A DNA stretch of 64,000 nt from Papio anubis (Eukaryota; Chordata; Mammalia; Primates; Cercopithecidae), in NCBI RefSeq assembly GCF_008728515.1, contig NC_044990.1, positions 61,608,879 through 61,672,878 of the forward strand, given 5' to 3'. Of this stretch, positions 10,397 through 22,880 are shown in pieces. Both the position numbers and the translations under genes were made by a program. Numbering within the stretch: the stretch's first letter is position 1; each line of letters begins with the position of its first letter. The notes beneath the pieces are model-generated. The model saw only the letters and a list, made by a program, of their open reading frames with translations. It ran no database searches and was not told the origin of the DNA.

Positions 10397-11973
10397 AATT
10401 GGAACCACTAGAGTGGTGCACTGCTGAAAAGATATCTGAAATGTGGAAGCGACTTTGGGACTGGGTAGCAGCAGAGGTTGGAACAGTTTGGAGGACTCAG
10501 AAGAAGACAGGAAAATATGGGAAAGTTTGGAACTTCCTAGAGACTTGTTGAATGGCTTTGCTCAAAATGCTGAGAGTGATATTTACAGTAAGGTCCAGGT
10601 TGAGCTGATCTTGGATATGAGGAACTTGTTGGGAACAGGAGCAAAGGTGGCTCTTGTTAGGTTTTAGCAAATAGACTGGCAGCATTTTGTCCCTGTCCTA
10701 GAGATTTTTAGAACATTGAGCTTGACAGAGATAGATGATTTAGGGTATCTAGTGGAAGAAATTTCTAAGCAGCAAAGCATTCAATAGGTGACTTGGGTGC
10801 TGTTAAAGACATTCCGTTTTATAAGGGAAACAGAGCATGAAAGTTCAGAAAATGTGCAGCCTGACAATGCAGTAGAAACCTCCCCCCCTCCCCGGCCCTT
10901 TTTTTGAGGATAAATTCAAGCTGGCTGCTGAAATTTGCATAAGTAGCAAGGAGCCTAATGTTAATCCACAAGACCATGGGGAAACGTCTCCAGGCCATGT
11001 TAGAGGCCTTCAAGGCAGCCCCTCGCATTACAGGCCTGGAAGCCCAGGAGGAAAAAGTGGTTTTGTGGGCTGGGCCCAGGGTCCCTGTGCTATGTGCATC
11101 CTAGGGACTTAATGCCCTGTGTCCCGGAAACTTCAGCCATGGCTGAAAGGGGCCAAGGTGGAGTTCAGGCTGTGGCTTCAGAGGGTGAAAGCCCTGAACC
11201 TTGGTAGCTTCCATGTGGTTTTGAGCCTGCAGGCACAGAGAAGTCAAGAGTTGAGATTTGAAGACCTCCACTTAGATTTCAGATGTATGGAAGTGCCTGG
11301 ATGCCTAGGCAAAAGTTTGCTGCAGGGGCAGGGCCCTCATGGAGAACCTCTGTTAGGGTAGTGAAGAAGGGAAGTGTGGGGTTGGAGCTCCCACACAGAG
11401 TCCCTAATGAGTCACTGCCTAGTGGAGTTGTGAGAAGAGGGCCACCATTCTCCAGACCCCAGAAAGGTAGATCTACTGGCAGCTTTCATTGTGTGCCTGG
11501 AAAAGCCGTAGACACTCAACACCAGCCTGTGAAAGTAGTGAAGAGGGAGGCTGTTTCCTGCAAGGCCACAGGGGTGGAGCTGCCCAAGACCATAGGAACT
11601 CACCTTTTTCATCAGCGTGACCTGCATGTGAGACCTGAAGTCAAAGAAGATCATTTTGGAGCTTTAAAATTTGACTGACCCACTGGATTGCAGACTTGTA
11701 TGGGCCCCATACCCCTTTTGTTTTGGCCAGTTTCTCCCATTTGGAATGGCTGTTTTACCCAGTTTCTGTACCCTCATTGTATCTAGGAAGTAACTAACTT
11801 GCTTTTGATTTGACAGGTTCATAGGATGAAGGAACTTGCCTTGTCTCAGATGAGACTTTGGACTTGGACTTTTGGGTCAATGCTGAAATGAGTTAAGACT
11901 TTGGAGGACTATTGGGAAGGCATGCTTAGTTTTGAAATGTGAGAACATGAAATTTGGAGGGGCTGGGGCGAAA
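10397..11973 (+). mobile_element. THE1 internal region
   Basis: The stretch follows the THE1/MST internal consensus throughout: GTGGAAGCGACTTTGGGACT, CTAGAGACTTGTTGAATGGC, GATTTAGGGTATCTAGTGGA, GCAAAGCATTCAATAGGTGA, ATCATTTTGGAGCTTTAAAA and GTCTCAGATGAGACTTTGGA. MaLR internal regions are about 1.6 kb and carry at most a decayed gag-like frame, with no polymerase. Short open frames here (for example 131 codons at 11283-11678) are leftovers of this, not genes. The region is notably richer in G and C than its flanks. Confidence 0.93.
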
Positions 11974-12327
11974 TGATATGGTTTGGCTTTGTCTGCATCC
12001 AAATCTCAACTTCAATTGTATCTCCCAGAATTCCCACATGTTGTGTAAGGGCCCCAGGGGGAGGTAATTGAATCACAGGGGCCAGTCTTTCCCGTGCTAT
12101 TCTCATGATAGTGAGTAAGTCTCACAAGATCTGATAGTTTCATCAGGGGTTTCTGCTTTTGCATCTTCCTCATTTTCTTTTGCCACCACCATTTAAGAAG
12201 TGTCCTTTGCCTCCTGCCATAATTCTGAGGCCTACCCAGCCATGTGGAACTGTAAGTCCAATTAAACCTCTTTTTCTTCCCAGTGTCAGGTATGTCTTTA
12301 TCAGCAGCGTGAAACTGGACTAAAACA
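11974..12327 (+). mobile_element. THE1-type 3' LTR
   Basis: Starts TGATATGGTTTGGCTTTGTC and ends GACTAAAACA, 354 bases. AACTGTAAGTCCAATTAAAC and CTTCCCAGTGTCAGGTATGT are typical of THE1 3' ends. With the 5' LTR and the near-matching 5-bp flanks it closes a complete 2.28-kb element. Confidence 0.93.
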
Positions 12328-12404
12328 TTGGTTAAGTATGAATTGAACGCATCATTGAGGAAAACTTATTAAATCCAGTGTTTATTCAAGTGTTTGTAAC
12401 AAGT

Positions 12405-12620
12405 CTGACCTGATAAATGTATACTGGGTACCTACTAAATATGGATCAAGCAATATTCCAGGCACTATGAACAATCAAAAACAAAGTAAAAAATATAAAA
12501 ACCTGTGTTCTCATAGCATTTACCACTAAACAAGAAGAAACATAAAATAAACAAATAAATAAGTTCTATGGAATTTCAGATGATGGTACACGCAAAACAG
12601 AAAAATAGAACAGTGAAGGG
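12405..12620 (-). mobile_element. L2 3' end
   Basis: On the minus strand this is the L2 3' end. On the plus strand it reads GGGTACCTACTAAATATG, TTCCAGGCACTATGAACAAT, TCATAGCATTTACCAC, then AATAAACAAATAAATAAG, which is the reverse of the usual L2 order. Confidence 0.78.
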
Positions 12621-14950
12621 GAATACTCTGAATATACCAGAAATTCTGAACAAAGCAATATCAAACTAAAGGGCAAAAGTTGGTTCTTGGAGGCCAGAAA
12701 TATCACATAATACAATATTTTGTGGTTCTCCAAAACTCAAAAACATCTGAAAAGAATCTTATTCTAGTATTTAATTTATCTCATTAGTTTTATTTTCATC
12801 TTTCTTTAGAGGACATAATGGAAAACAAAATTGTTTCAAGACATTAAGATATACTTTTTCATTTTGAGATTACTTACTAAATCCAAACAAATATGTATGG
12901 CGAGGAATCACATTTTTGGACCATTGTAAAGACTCTATTATGTTAAAAATTTTTCAAATAGACAATAGTAATTCATATTTTTCGATATCTTCATGAACAA
13001 ATTAGTTTTATTTGACAATTAGTATCTTACATTGTTAATCTGCTTGAGAAGGCAAATGTCTAAAATTAAAATTAAATGAAAAATGAATTTTTTATTAAAC
13101 ATGCATAAATATAAGTTTAGAAAATGGTTTATCATTTCATAGGGAAAAGTAGAAAACTATCTAAATTATGCTTGCCAATAATATTTTTGTTTATATCAAA
13201 CTTTAACAAAGTATATGTGAAAAATATTATTTTCAAGAGAATAAAATGTTAAGAAAGACCTAATTTTCTGTAAGTTTCTGATTAAATTTACTCATGGATA
13301 GATATGTTCATAAACTTTCATAAATTTTATTTTGAATATGAATTTCTGGCTCCTTTGTTTGCAAGTGTGTGAACAAGTTTACCAGTGCAAAAAGCAAACA
13401 TAAAATGTGCTTCCTTATATATATGTGAATGTGTTTTTCTTTTCCTGATGTTAACAAATCAATTGCAACAATTATTTAGGATGATATAAAATGAAGGCTC
13501 AGTTTCAAATATTGGAATAGTTGAAGAAGCTTCAGTTTTGTCTTTGGTGTACCTTACAAGAAGAGATTATTCCAAAATTGTATTCAAAACGTATACGTTC
13601 CAATAAAATGTGTTTCACTGTTTTTGATATTTCAGTATTTAGGTATTTAAGTCAAAACTTGCTGCTTTCAAAAAGCAAACAGAACATAACAAAGCTGCAA
13701 CAAAAATAACAAGCTTAAATGAATAACACTATTCAAAGAATAATAACCAAACAGACAGAAAGTAAGGAAATGACACAGTAATTCATTAAGTAATTTCTTT
13801 AAGATGAAAGAAAAATGCAAGACCTAGAGAATAAAGGAAGAATAGCAAAGCATTTAAAATACATGAAAAGTAGGAATTTTAAGCTCTTTATCCTTTGATT
13901 TTTTTTGATTAAAATGCTTTCAAGAACACTTGTGGTTTTGTTTTCTGTTCATGTGCTTTGGTTTTCTGATTCCTAAGTTCTGCAAATGACATTTATTGTT
14001 AGTAATAACTTAATAAGAATTTAGGAGTATATTGTTTTCTTTCTATATTAATAAGCATGCCTTCTATTAAAGCAATATTTTTATATTTTTGTGTGTAATC
14101 TATAATTAAAATTTAGGTCTAGTCAAGGACAACTTTATTTAAAGTAAGTTTTAAAAGATTATATACAAGAGGATGGACAACTCTCTCATAAAGGCTATTT
14201 TATATAATTTAAAAGTTTTAAAATAAACATAAATAATACAATCTTCATTTTATATTGAAATTGGTTATGATGGTACTGGTTAATTATTTAAAGGTTTTGA
14301 TGAATGTATATGTAAAATGCATTATATCTAGTATTGTATACAAAGCAAGTATAGCCATTCCCCTGAAAGCTAAAGTATAAAATTAACAAATTCCCTGACT
14401 CTACCTAGACCTCAGTCTCTTTTATAGTGGTGATGAAGTAAGAATATTGCACCATTACAGTGAAAGATAAACACAAAATATATTCTCTTTCACTTTTTTT
14501 TAACACTCTACAATTGCTGGAAAGTGAATTGTCCTCATGAGAAAAAGCATTTATTATCAAATCATTATGTTGAAATGTATTCTAAAATGTATTATTTGCT
14601 TATTAATGATTACATTAGAATGGATTCACAAACTTTTGAAAACCAGATACCTGCCGTGTTTTCAAAAAATAATATAGTTTGAAATCCACTTAACAAGTGT
14701 AACACTAGCTAATAAATCTAGGATTAAAAAATTTGATCATTTATTTTACATCAAATTATTTAAGCATAAATTATGCACTCCCACCTTATTGAGTATAATT
14801 GAAAAGTAGACAGAAATCAGAAAAAAAATTTAGATTTGTTTTTAACTATGAATGCACTACATCACTTCAGCAGCCTGTCTTAATGTACTTGTATAAGGAC
14901 AATGAAAAGTTAGATAATTAATACCTTCTCACCAATAAATATTATAATCT
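12621..14950. other. 2.3 kb AT-rich, no recognised feature
   Basis: Very AT-rich sequence with no repeat family I can name and no credible open frame. Some of it may be old L1 too diverged to see. Confidence 0.4.
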
Positions 14951-14951
14951 T

Positions 14952-15107
14952 AATGTGGTGAGTGCCTCAACAGTTTTCATGGCCTTAGAATTGACTCGGG
15001 GCTTCTTGTGAACTTGAAAATAAATCTGTTCTAATGCAATCATAAAAGTAAACTCACTACATTGAAATCACATCTCAATGTTTTAATATAAAGACACTCA
15101 CCACATT
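14952..15107. repeat. 156-bp segment bounded by a perfect 13-bp inverted repeat
   Basis: AATGTGGTGAGTG at 14952-14964 is the exact inverse of CACTCACCACATT at 15095-15107. A small DNA transposon or MITE would look like this, but I see no clear target duplication and do not recognise the family. Chance is possible. Confidence 0.5.
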
Positions 15108-16591
15108 GGCATATTTGTTCGGGGGGAATGACAAACTAGGTACCAGGTATAATTTGAAACTGAGTAAAATTTTTTATATTATGTCACAAGTTCCAAAGAT
15201 TCATCATTAAAATCATTTAAATCATTAAAATCATTTTATCACTGATTCTTCATGAGAAAACAGACATTTGGCAAAGTTGATATCTTAAAAGATAAATTTA
15301 CAACACATTTTTATTTTGCTGAGGAAATGGTGGTATTCTAGGTGGTGAAAGTTTGCATAGGCAATTTAGTTGTTCTGCAAATTGATATACTGGAATACTT
15401 AGTAACTTGGGAGATAATGAAGAATTAGAGCATTCTATGGGAGACAGATACAGAAGTTGAAAGTTATAGGAAAAAAGTGGGAGAAAGTAAAATTCAATGC
15501 ATTCAAAGTGTTTTGTCAACAATCATTTATTGCGATATTTCTATTAGAATTATGGTTCTGGTAGTGTTAAAATACATGTTAAAATCCAGGCCAATGAAGT
15601 AATAATCAATTGGCTGGTTTAAAGTTTACTAGCATAGGAAAAACAAAACACAAAACAGAGCTATAAAAAGTTATATTGTAAAGTGAAGGTAAATTAAATA
15701 ACTATGGTTATTTTTAAACAAATAATGTATTCTCTGTGAATTAGATATTTGCCCTTGTAAAGAACAGTCTATATCCATAAATAAGTTGTCTAATTAAAAG
15801 CAGACATGTGCTGACACAAATTTTTCCAATCACATATCATAATATTATCAGAAAGTAAAGCAAGTGCTCAAAACAACTGACAACTAATTGCAATATTACA
15901 TCTTGAATATAAATGGTAATATAAAATGTGACTATTTGGAATACTATTTGATGTATAATGGGCATCTACAGCACAATTTTAAACAGAATATACATTTATA
16001 ATATGGCTATCTTAATTTTTCTTATCTTGAGTGAATATCCTGTATGTGTTTATACAGATGATTTATAATTTTTTCTTCCATCTGAAAACTATTTATTGGC
16101 CTAAGTGAAAACTTCAATGAGACCAGAAGTTATTTTGTAGATTGCATTAATTAATTAGGTACTATTATAAATAAAATAACTTAATTCAGTAGAAAATGTT
16201 ACTGTGTATAATAACAATTAATAAGAAAGGAGTGTTTTTGGTTGATCCAAGCATTATAATTACCGTCAATAATATAATTTATTTCTATCTCTCTGAATTT
16301 AAAGTACTTCACTATTAGGACCTTAGACTAAGATGTATTGTGTAAATAGAATTTCAATAAATAATATGAATTGGAAGTAAATAGGAAGGACAAAAGGAAA
16401 AGGAAAGAAGAGCATAAATCAGACTATTCTTCCATTTTATATAATACTGGGGATTTTAGAGTTTAACAATTTCCAAGTTACTTCATAAGCAAAATGTATA
16501 TATATAGTTACCAGATAATACACCATGATTCATTTCCCAAAATATACCTAACACAGGCAACTTAATGGTATTATTAAGTAAATAAGAAGTA
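15108..16591. other. 1.5 kb AT-rich, no recognised feature
   Basis: Nothing recognised. A short run of near-repeats containing AAATCATT lies at about 15207-15235. Confidence 0.4.
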
Positions 16592-16875
16592 GCCTATAAT
16601 CCCAGCACTTTTGGAGGCCGAGGTGGGTGGATCATTTGAGGTCAGGAGTTCAAGACAAGTGTGACCAGCATGGTGAAACTCCGTCTCTACTAAAAATATA
16701 AAAATTAGCCAGGTATGGTGGCGGGTGCCTGTAATCTCAGCTACTAGAGAGGCTGAAGCAGGAGAATTGCTTCAAGCTGGGAGGCAGAGGTTGCAGTGAA
16801 CCGAGATCATGCCACTGCACTCCAGCCTGGGTGATAGAGCTAGATGTCTCAAATAAATAAATAAATAAATAAAGC
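16592..16875 (+). mobile_element. Alu, 5' truncated
   Basis: Begins at CCTATAATCCCAGCAC, so the first 20 or so bases are missing. Then GGAGGCCGAGGTGGGTGGAT, CTCCGTCTCTACTAAAAATA, GGAGGCAGAGGTTGCAGTGA and CACTCCAGCCTGGGTGA follow, with a tail of AAAT units. Low divergence suggests an AluS-type element. Confidence 0.92.
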
Positions 16876-17025
16876 TTATCTGTAGGCAATAATTAAAGGA
16901 ATTATTATCTGTAGGAATTTATTTTCCTATCTAATATCCTCACGGCAAACACCCTCACTTGTTTCTGACAATTTTACATGTTATCTACCTTTGGAGCCTA
17001 TCTTAACTACACTATTTACTTACAT

Positions 17026-19232
17026 ATTTTTTAATTGACAAATCAAATTGTATGTATTAACCATGTAGAACATTACTTTGAAGTATATTTCCATTGTGGA
17101 GTGACTAAATCTAGCTAATAAACATACATTTTCTCATACAATTATCATTTTTGTGGTGAGAATACTTTACATCCATCCTCTTGGCATTTTTCAAAGATAT
17201 ATTTTTAACTACAGTCACCATGCTGTACAAAAGATCACTTCAACTTTTTCCTTGTATCTAATTGAAATTTTGTGTCCTTTGTTCAACATTGCCCCCAGAC
17301 ACTCTCTCAATCACCCCAGCCCCTGGCAATCGACATTCTGTTCTACTTCTCTAAAGTCTAGTTTTTTAGATTTCATGTATGAGTGATATCACGCAGTATT
17401 TGTCTTTCTGTGCCTGGTTTATTGCAATTTACATAATGTCTGCTAGGTTCATCTATGCTGTTGCGAATGTCAGGATTTAATTATTTTTAAAAGCTAAAGA
17501 GTATTTCACTGTGTATATGGACCACATTTTCTTTATCCATTCATTCAGTGAATGGACTGAATATGAGGAACTGTGAGTGTGAGGAATATGAGAGTGCAAA
17601 TATCTCTTTAAGCACTGATTACATTTCCTTTGGATATACACCCAGTAGTCGGATTATGGGATCATAGGCCAGTTCTATTTTTAATTTTTTGAGGAACCTC
17701 CATACATTTTTTCATAATGTCTGTACTAATTTACATTTCTACCAACAGTCTGCAAGGATTCCCTTTTCTCTACATCTCTGCCAATACTTATCATTCACTT
17801 ATTTGATTACAGCCATTCTAACCTGTGTGAGATGTTGTATCATGGTGGCTTTAATTTGCATTTCCTTGATTATTAGTGATGTTGATGAGTGCATTTTTTA
17901 ATGTACCTTCTGATCATTAGTGTGTCTTACTTTGAGAATCTTTCATTCATATCATTTCTCTATTTTTAAATTGGTTTATTTGTTTTCTTATAAGTGAGTT
18001 GTTTGAGTCTCTCATATATTTTGGATATTAACCTCTTATCAGATGAATAATGTGTGTATATTTTCCCCCACTGTTTACTTTGTCTTTTCACTCTGTCAAT
18101 TGTTTCCTTTGCTATGCAGAAGCTTTTAGTGTGATGTAATCCCATTTGTCTATTTTTGTTTCTGTTGCCTGTACTTTTGGGGACATATCCAAAAAAACAC
18201 TGCCCAGATCAATGTCATGGAGATTTTTCTTTATTTTAGTAGTTTCATAGGTGCAGTGTATATACTGTCTATCTTCTATTTGGATTTGATTTTTTATATG
18301 GTATGAAATACATGTTTAATTTTATCCTCCTCTATGATGATATCCAGTTTTATCAATAACATTTATTGCGTGAGGTGCAGTGGTTTGTGCCTATAATCCC
18401 AGCACTTTGGGAGGCCTAGGTGGGTGGATCACTTGAGGTCAGGAGTTCAAGATGAGCTTGGCTTCATCTCTACTAAATGGTAAAACCTTGTCTCTACTAA
18501 AAAAGTACAAAAAAATTAGCCAGGCATGGTGGCATGTGTCTGTAGTCCCAGCTATTTGGAAGGCTGAAGTGGGATAATCGCTTCAACCTGAGGGGCTGAG
18601 GTTGGAGTAAGCTGAGATTGCACCACTGCACTCCAGCCTGGGCAACAGAGTAAGACTCTGTCTCAAAAATAATAACAATAATTAAAATAACATTTGATTG
18701 TATAAGTGTAGATTCATATCTAAGCTCCTTATTATTTTCCACAGGCCTATGTGTTTATTTGTATGCTGGTGTCATTCTGCTTTGCTTACTATAGCCTGTG
18801 ACACATTTTTAAGCCTGGTAGTGTGATACCTCTAGCTTTTTTCTTTTAGCATAAGATCGTTTGGGGTATTTGTGGTCTTATTCGATTTTATACAAATCTT
18901 AGCATTGCTTCTTATATTTACATGAAGATTATCTTGGCATTTTGATAGAAATTGTATTGAATTTTTCATCATTTTAGGTAATACAAACATTTTAACATTA
19001 ATTCTTTCAATAAATGAGCATGTAATATCTTTACATTTATTTGTATCTCAATTCCTTTGGTGAATGTTTTATTTTTCAGTATATTGATCTTTGACTTTCT
19101 TGGTTAAATTCATTCCTAAATACTTAATTTTCATCGTGATTGTAAATAGAATTGCTCTCTTAATATAACTTTCAGATAATTTGCTGTTAGTGTATAGGAA
19201 CACTACTGATTGCTGCATGCTGGTTTTGTTTC
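17026..19232 (-). mobile_element. L1M 3' half, split by an Alu
   Basis: The plus strand shows, in order, antisense L1 3'UTR (TCATTTTTGTGGTGAGAAT, ACTACAGTCACCATGCTGTA), the end of ORF2 (GGATATACACCCAGTAGTCG, TTTGCATTTCCTTGATTATT, TTTGCTATGCAGAAGCTTTT) and, past the Alu at 18365-18685, earlier ORF2 (GTAGTGTGATACCTCTAGC, ATTGATCTTTGACTTTCTTG). It ends near TGCTGGTTTTGTTTCCTCC. ORF2 is broken by stops and small indels. Sequence resembles the younger L1M groups. Confidence 0.9.
18365..18685 (+). mobile_element. Alu inserted into the L1
   Basis: AATAACATTT at 18355-18364 is repeated exactly at 18686-18695, a 10-bp target duplication. Between them lie GGTGCAGTGGTTTGTGCCTA, GGATCACTTGAGGTCAGGAG, AGCCAGGCATGGTGGCATGT and CACTCCAGCCTGGGCAACAG. 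The L1 continues on both sides, so the Alu is younger. Confidence 0.95.
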
Positions 19233-19744
19233 CTCCAAATAAGCCTTTGGAGAATATGGCTGAGAAAATATTGAGAAAACACTAACTAGGCCATAGTCTT
19301 GATTTCTATGTGGCAGAAAACACTGCAAAATGATGTGATGAGAAGATGACTGACTCCTCTTTAAAGAAACTGAATGATGAACTCATACATACTGCATCTA
19401 AAACATGGCTAGAAGGTATACATGGGACTCTAATTAATGAACCATATTTTAGAAAGTCTTACCTCTACAGCAAATGATTTATGAAGAAATTTAAATAAAT
19501 TATGAATAGTAACCATCATTACCAATCAATTGTTGATCAGTAATTATTTGTTATAAATATCTATTGATGGTCATAATTAATAATGTATATGAATAATACA
19601 TAAATTTAAATAACAAATTAAATCACTGAGTGTTTAAATATATTCATATTTCTATGCCAGTAAGTGATTAATAATAGTGTTTTAGAACTATAACACAAAG
19701 GAGGTTTCAAATTTCAGATATGAAAGCTAGCTGTACAGATGATT
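19233..19744. other. No recognised feature
   Basis: About 500 bases without a repeat family or frame I can support. Confidence 0.4.
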
Positions 19745-19810
19745 ACATTTAAAATATTTATTGAGAGTCTACTGTGAGCTAGGCACTATTCTGGACACTG
19801 AGATATATAG

Positions 19811-19879
<69 letters not shown>

Positions 19880-19905
19880 GCTAAAGACAGTAAAAAACTC
19901 GAATA
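19745..19905 (-). mobile_element. L2 3' end interrupted by a TAGA repeat
   Basis: TTTATTGAGAGTCTACTGTG and TAGGCACTATTCTGGACACT are antisense L2 3' end. The normal ATACAGCAGTGAACAA part has been replaced by the tetranucleotide repeat, after which CTAAAGACAGTAAAAAAC may be the remainder. Confidence 0.68.
19811..19879. repeat. (TAGA)17 microsatellite
   Basis: About 69 bases of uninterrupted TAGA. Perfect tetranucleotide runs of this length are normally highly polymorphic. Confidence 0.97.
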
Positions 19906-19924
19906 AGTAAATTACTAATTCTGT

Positions 19925-19985
19925 AGGTACATTTTCACTCTGTTCTTTGCTTCCTTTGTTGTGCAGAAGTATTTTAGTTTAAGTA
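19925..19985 (-). mobile_element. Short L1 ORF2 fragment
   Basis: TTTTCACTCTGTTCTTTGCT followed by GTTGTGCAGAAGTATTTTAG matches the antisense ORF2 segment also seen intact at about 18085-18130. Only about 60 bases are recognisable. Confidence 0.6.
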
Positions 19986-21532
19986 ATAGTTTTTTTCTTG
20001 AAAACACATAGAGCCTGGATTATTTATATTTTGTATTCACTACTAAGTCAATCATCATAAGGATATCCAAAATGTTAAGAAGCAAGGCTAAATAATGTTT
20101 GGCAATTCTAAGACAAAGGGTCATGTCAGAGTTAAGAAAATAATGATTATATTGATATAAATTAGTAATAGAAAAATTAGTAATAGAAAAATAGAAAAAA
20201 TAAAAAAAAAGTGTTAGTACTACTTTTACTCTTTTGTTTGTAAGTGGATTAATTTTAAACATAGCTCTGGGAGCTAAAATGCTAATATATTCATTACTTT
20301 CCAAGTCTTCAATTAAGCATTGTATTTGCTAAAGTTTTATGACTTCTGTTGTCTTAATATTGATATTTCAAATTTATTTCAAAGGCTTCTTATATTACAC
20401 CTTTAAAATATTTCAGATACTTTTGATTAATATTAGATTTTTATTTTTAAACTATTATTCATAAATCCAAATATAATTGATTTAAATAGCAGAATATCTT
20501 AGTTTTCCATTACTATTACAGGGCTTGTACATAAATGAAAGCAAATTAATTTTTCTCCACAAATTTTTCTATAAGAACACATTTTTGTTCTTAACCTAAC
20601 AAAAGATTTTAACACAGTTTTTCTTGGTAGAAATTTAGTAAGAGGCAATGCTTCCAGCTTGTGTAACTCTCTAAACTCTGTTATGTCTGTGCCCAATTTT
20701 GATACAAGTTGAAAGCACTCAAATCAAATTTCTAAAATATCTAGAATTTTAAATGAAACTTTAAACAAAGATAACATTTCAAATAAAAGGTACATTTCAG
20801 AACAAAGCTGTAATGAGCATTTAAAATATCTTCTTTTGAATACTGACCATGTTTCAAAGTTTAGGTATTTTTGCTTTGAGCTGTGGAGAACTGTTTTCTC
20901 TTTAGTAATTTAATGGCATTCGAAGCCATTGTTCTCAGTGATATGAAGTGGCAAAAGACAGGAATAATTGTTTTGAAAGTGGATGCAAAAGTACCCCTCC
21001 CATACCTTTTACACATAAAAATAGACATTTCTCCCTTCTTTGGAATTCAATCTGCTGAATTTTAAACATAGACATTCTTCTGTGGAGGCAAATAACTTTC
21101 TACAAATGGGGAACATTTAATAACCTACTCAGTTAATAACTTGCTCGGTTACTCCTGCATTTATTATGAGAAAATGTTTTACTCATCTATTGCCACTTCT
21201 TTTAGTGATCAGTGTGTTTCACAAGCCTTTGTTCTTCTCCTGAGACAAAACTCTCTCTACTTTGTTTTCTTTACTCTCATGGCCCTTAGATCGTAACACT
21301 GTCCACTCATCTCTGATTGACAGACCTCGGAGACTTTGTCAAGGCTACTGGTCCCCAATGCCATTAAACTGTCATTCATCTTCCCAGTTTCACAACTCTA
21401 AAAAGAGTTTTCCATTACTCTTAGCTCACCAGGAGACTGTGTTGTCTTTCTGTAGCACTTGGGTCTTTTATTCTAAAGGTGGTTTTATCTTTGATATAGT
21501 CAAATGTGTTTTAACAAAAATAGCTTTGAGAT

Positions 21533-21538
<6 letters not shown>
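19986..21538. other. 1.5 kb without recognised feature
   Basis: AT-rich, no family recognised. At 20155-20200 an AGTAATAGAAAAATT unit is repeated twice and leads into an A-rich run. The block 21240-21490 is less AT-rich but unassigned. A short TG/TA run lies at 21536-21562. Confidence 0.4.
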
Positions 21539-21562
<24 letters not shown>

Positions 21563-21563
<1 letters not shown>

Positions 21564-22215
21564 AATTGATAAAACTGTATATGTTTGTGATGTGTAACAT
21601 AATGTTTTGATAAATGCATACATTGTGAAGTGGCTAAATTAAGCTAATTAGCTTATTCACTATCTCACCACTTTTGAGGTAAAAACACTTAAAATCTACT
21701 GTCTTAGCAATTTTCAGGTATGTAATATATTGTTATAAGTTACTGTTACCTTATGAGGTACAATAGGTCTCTTGAACTTATTCTTCACATTTAACCAAAA
21801 TTTTTTATCATTTCATCCACATCTCCCCAGTCTCTCACTTTGGGTTACTGCCATTTTGTTCTCTGTTTCTATAGGTTTAACTTTTAACATTCTACTCATA
21901 AGTGAACTTTTGTGATATTTATCTTTCTGAGCCTGGCTTATTTTACTTAATGTCGTCCAGGTTCATCCATATTGTCAGTAAAATGACAGGAATTCCTTTT
22001 ATATATGGCTGAATAGTGTTCCCTTGTGTATACATATCATATTTTCTTTATTTCTTTATCAACGTATGGACATCTAGGTTGATTCATATCCTGGCTATTG
22101 TTAATAATGCTGTAGGGAACATAAGAGTTCAGATATCTCTTTGAAATATGCATTTCATTTTTTTAGGATATATACTCAGTAGCGGATGGTGGATCACATG
22201 ATAATTCAATAAAGA
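21563..22215 (-). mobile_element. L1M 3' end
   Basis: Antisense 3'UTR and ORF2 end: AATGTTTTGATAAATGCATA, ATTCACTATCTCACCACTT, AGTCTCTCACTTTGGGTTAC, GTCGTCCAGGTTCATCCATA, CTGGCTATTGTTAATAATGC and AGGATATATACTCAGTAGCG. 5' truncated after about 650 bases. Confidence 0.88.
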
Positions 22216-22360
22216 TTTTTGATTTAAATTTTTCTTACTGATATTTACATGTTTTTCAAAGTAAACATATAACAAATAGCAAGACTATTAGAGAAAAAAG
22301 TATCATTGTTTAAATAGTTGGTTTACATTACAATTCCTTATCTTGTTTTTTGACATTTTC

Positions 22361-22668
22361 TTTTTTTTTTTTTTTTTTTTTTTTTTGAGACGGAGTCTTG
22401 CTCTGTCACCCAGGCTGGAGTGCAGTGGCCGGATCTCAGCTCACTGCAAGCTCCTCCTCTCGGGTTGACGCCATTCTCCTGCCTCAGCCTCCCGAGTAGC
22501 TGGGACTACAGGCAACCGCCACTTCGCCCGGCTAGTTTTTTGTATTGTTTAGTAGAGACGGGGTTTCACCGTATTAGCCAGGATGGTCTCGATCTCCTGA
22601 CCTCATGATCCGCCCGTCTCGGCCTCCCAAAGTGCTGGGATTACAGGCTTGAGCCACCGCGCCCGGCC
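22361..22668 (-). mobile_element. AluY of the Old World monkey YRa type
   Basis: Full-length, little diverged, with a 26-T tail. GTTTTTTGACATTTTC at 22345-22360 recurs exactly at 22669-22684 as a 16-bp target duplication. CCGGATCTCAGCTCACTGC, CCCGGCTAGTTTTTTGTAT and GGCTTGAGCCACCGC are the positions I use to place it in the cercopithecid lineage. Short frames through it are artefacts. Confidence 0.96.
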
Positions 22669-22689
22669 GTTTTTTGACATTTTCAAGGT

Positions 22690-22880
22690 GTCTCAGTCCA
22701 TTAATGCTGCTCTAACAAAATACTTCAGACTGGGTCATTTACAAATAATAGGTATTTATTTCTCATAGTTTTTTAAGCTGAAAAGTCTAAGGTTGAGATG
22801 CCAGTGGATTCAGTGTCTGGCGCAGCCTTGCTCTTTGCTTTCAAGACGGTGCCTCTTGCTGTGTCCTCACATGCAGTGTT
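22690..22880 (-). mobile_element. MaLR LTR fragment (MST/MLT1 type)
   Basis: Reads in antisense: CTCAGTCCATTAATGCTGCT, ACTTCAGACTGGGTCATTTA, TAGGTATTTATTTCTCATAG, GATTCAGTGTCTGG and GCTGTGTCCTCACATG. The remainder of the LTR is missing. Confidence 0.72.

Noticed and set aside
11283..11678. 131-codon frame
   Set aside because: It lies in the THE1 internal region and is a leftover of the non-coding MaLR interior.
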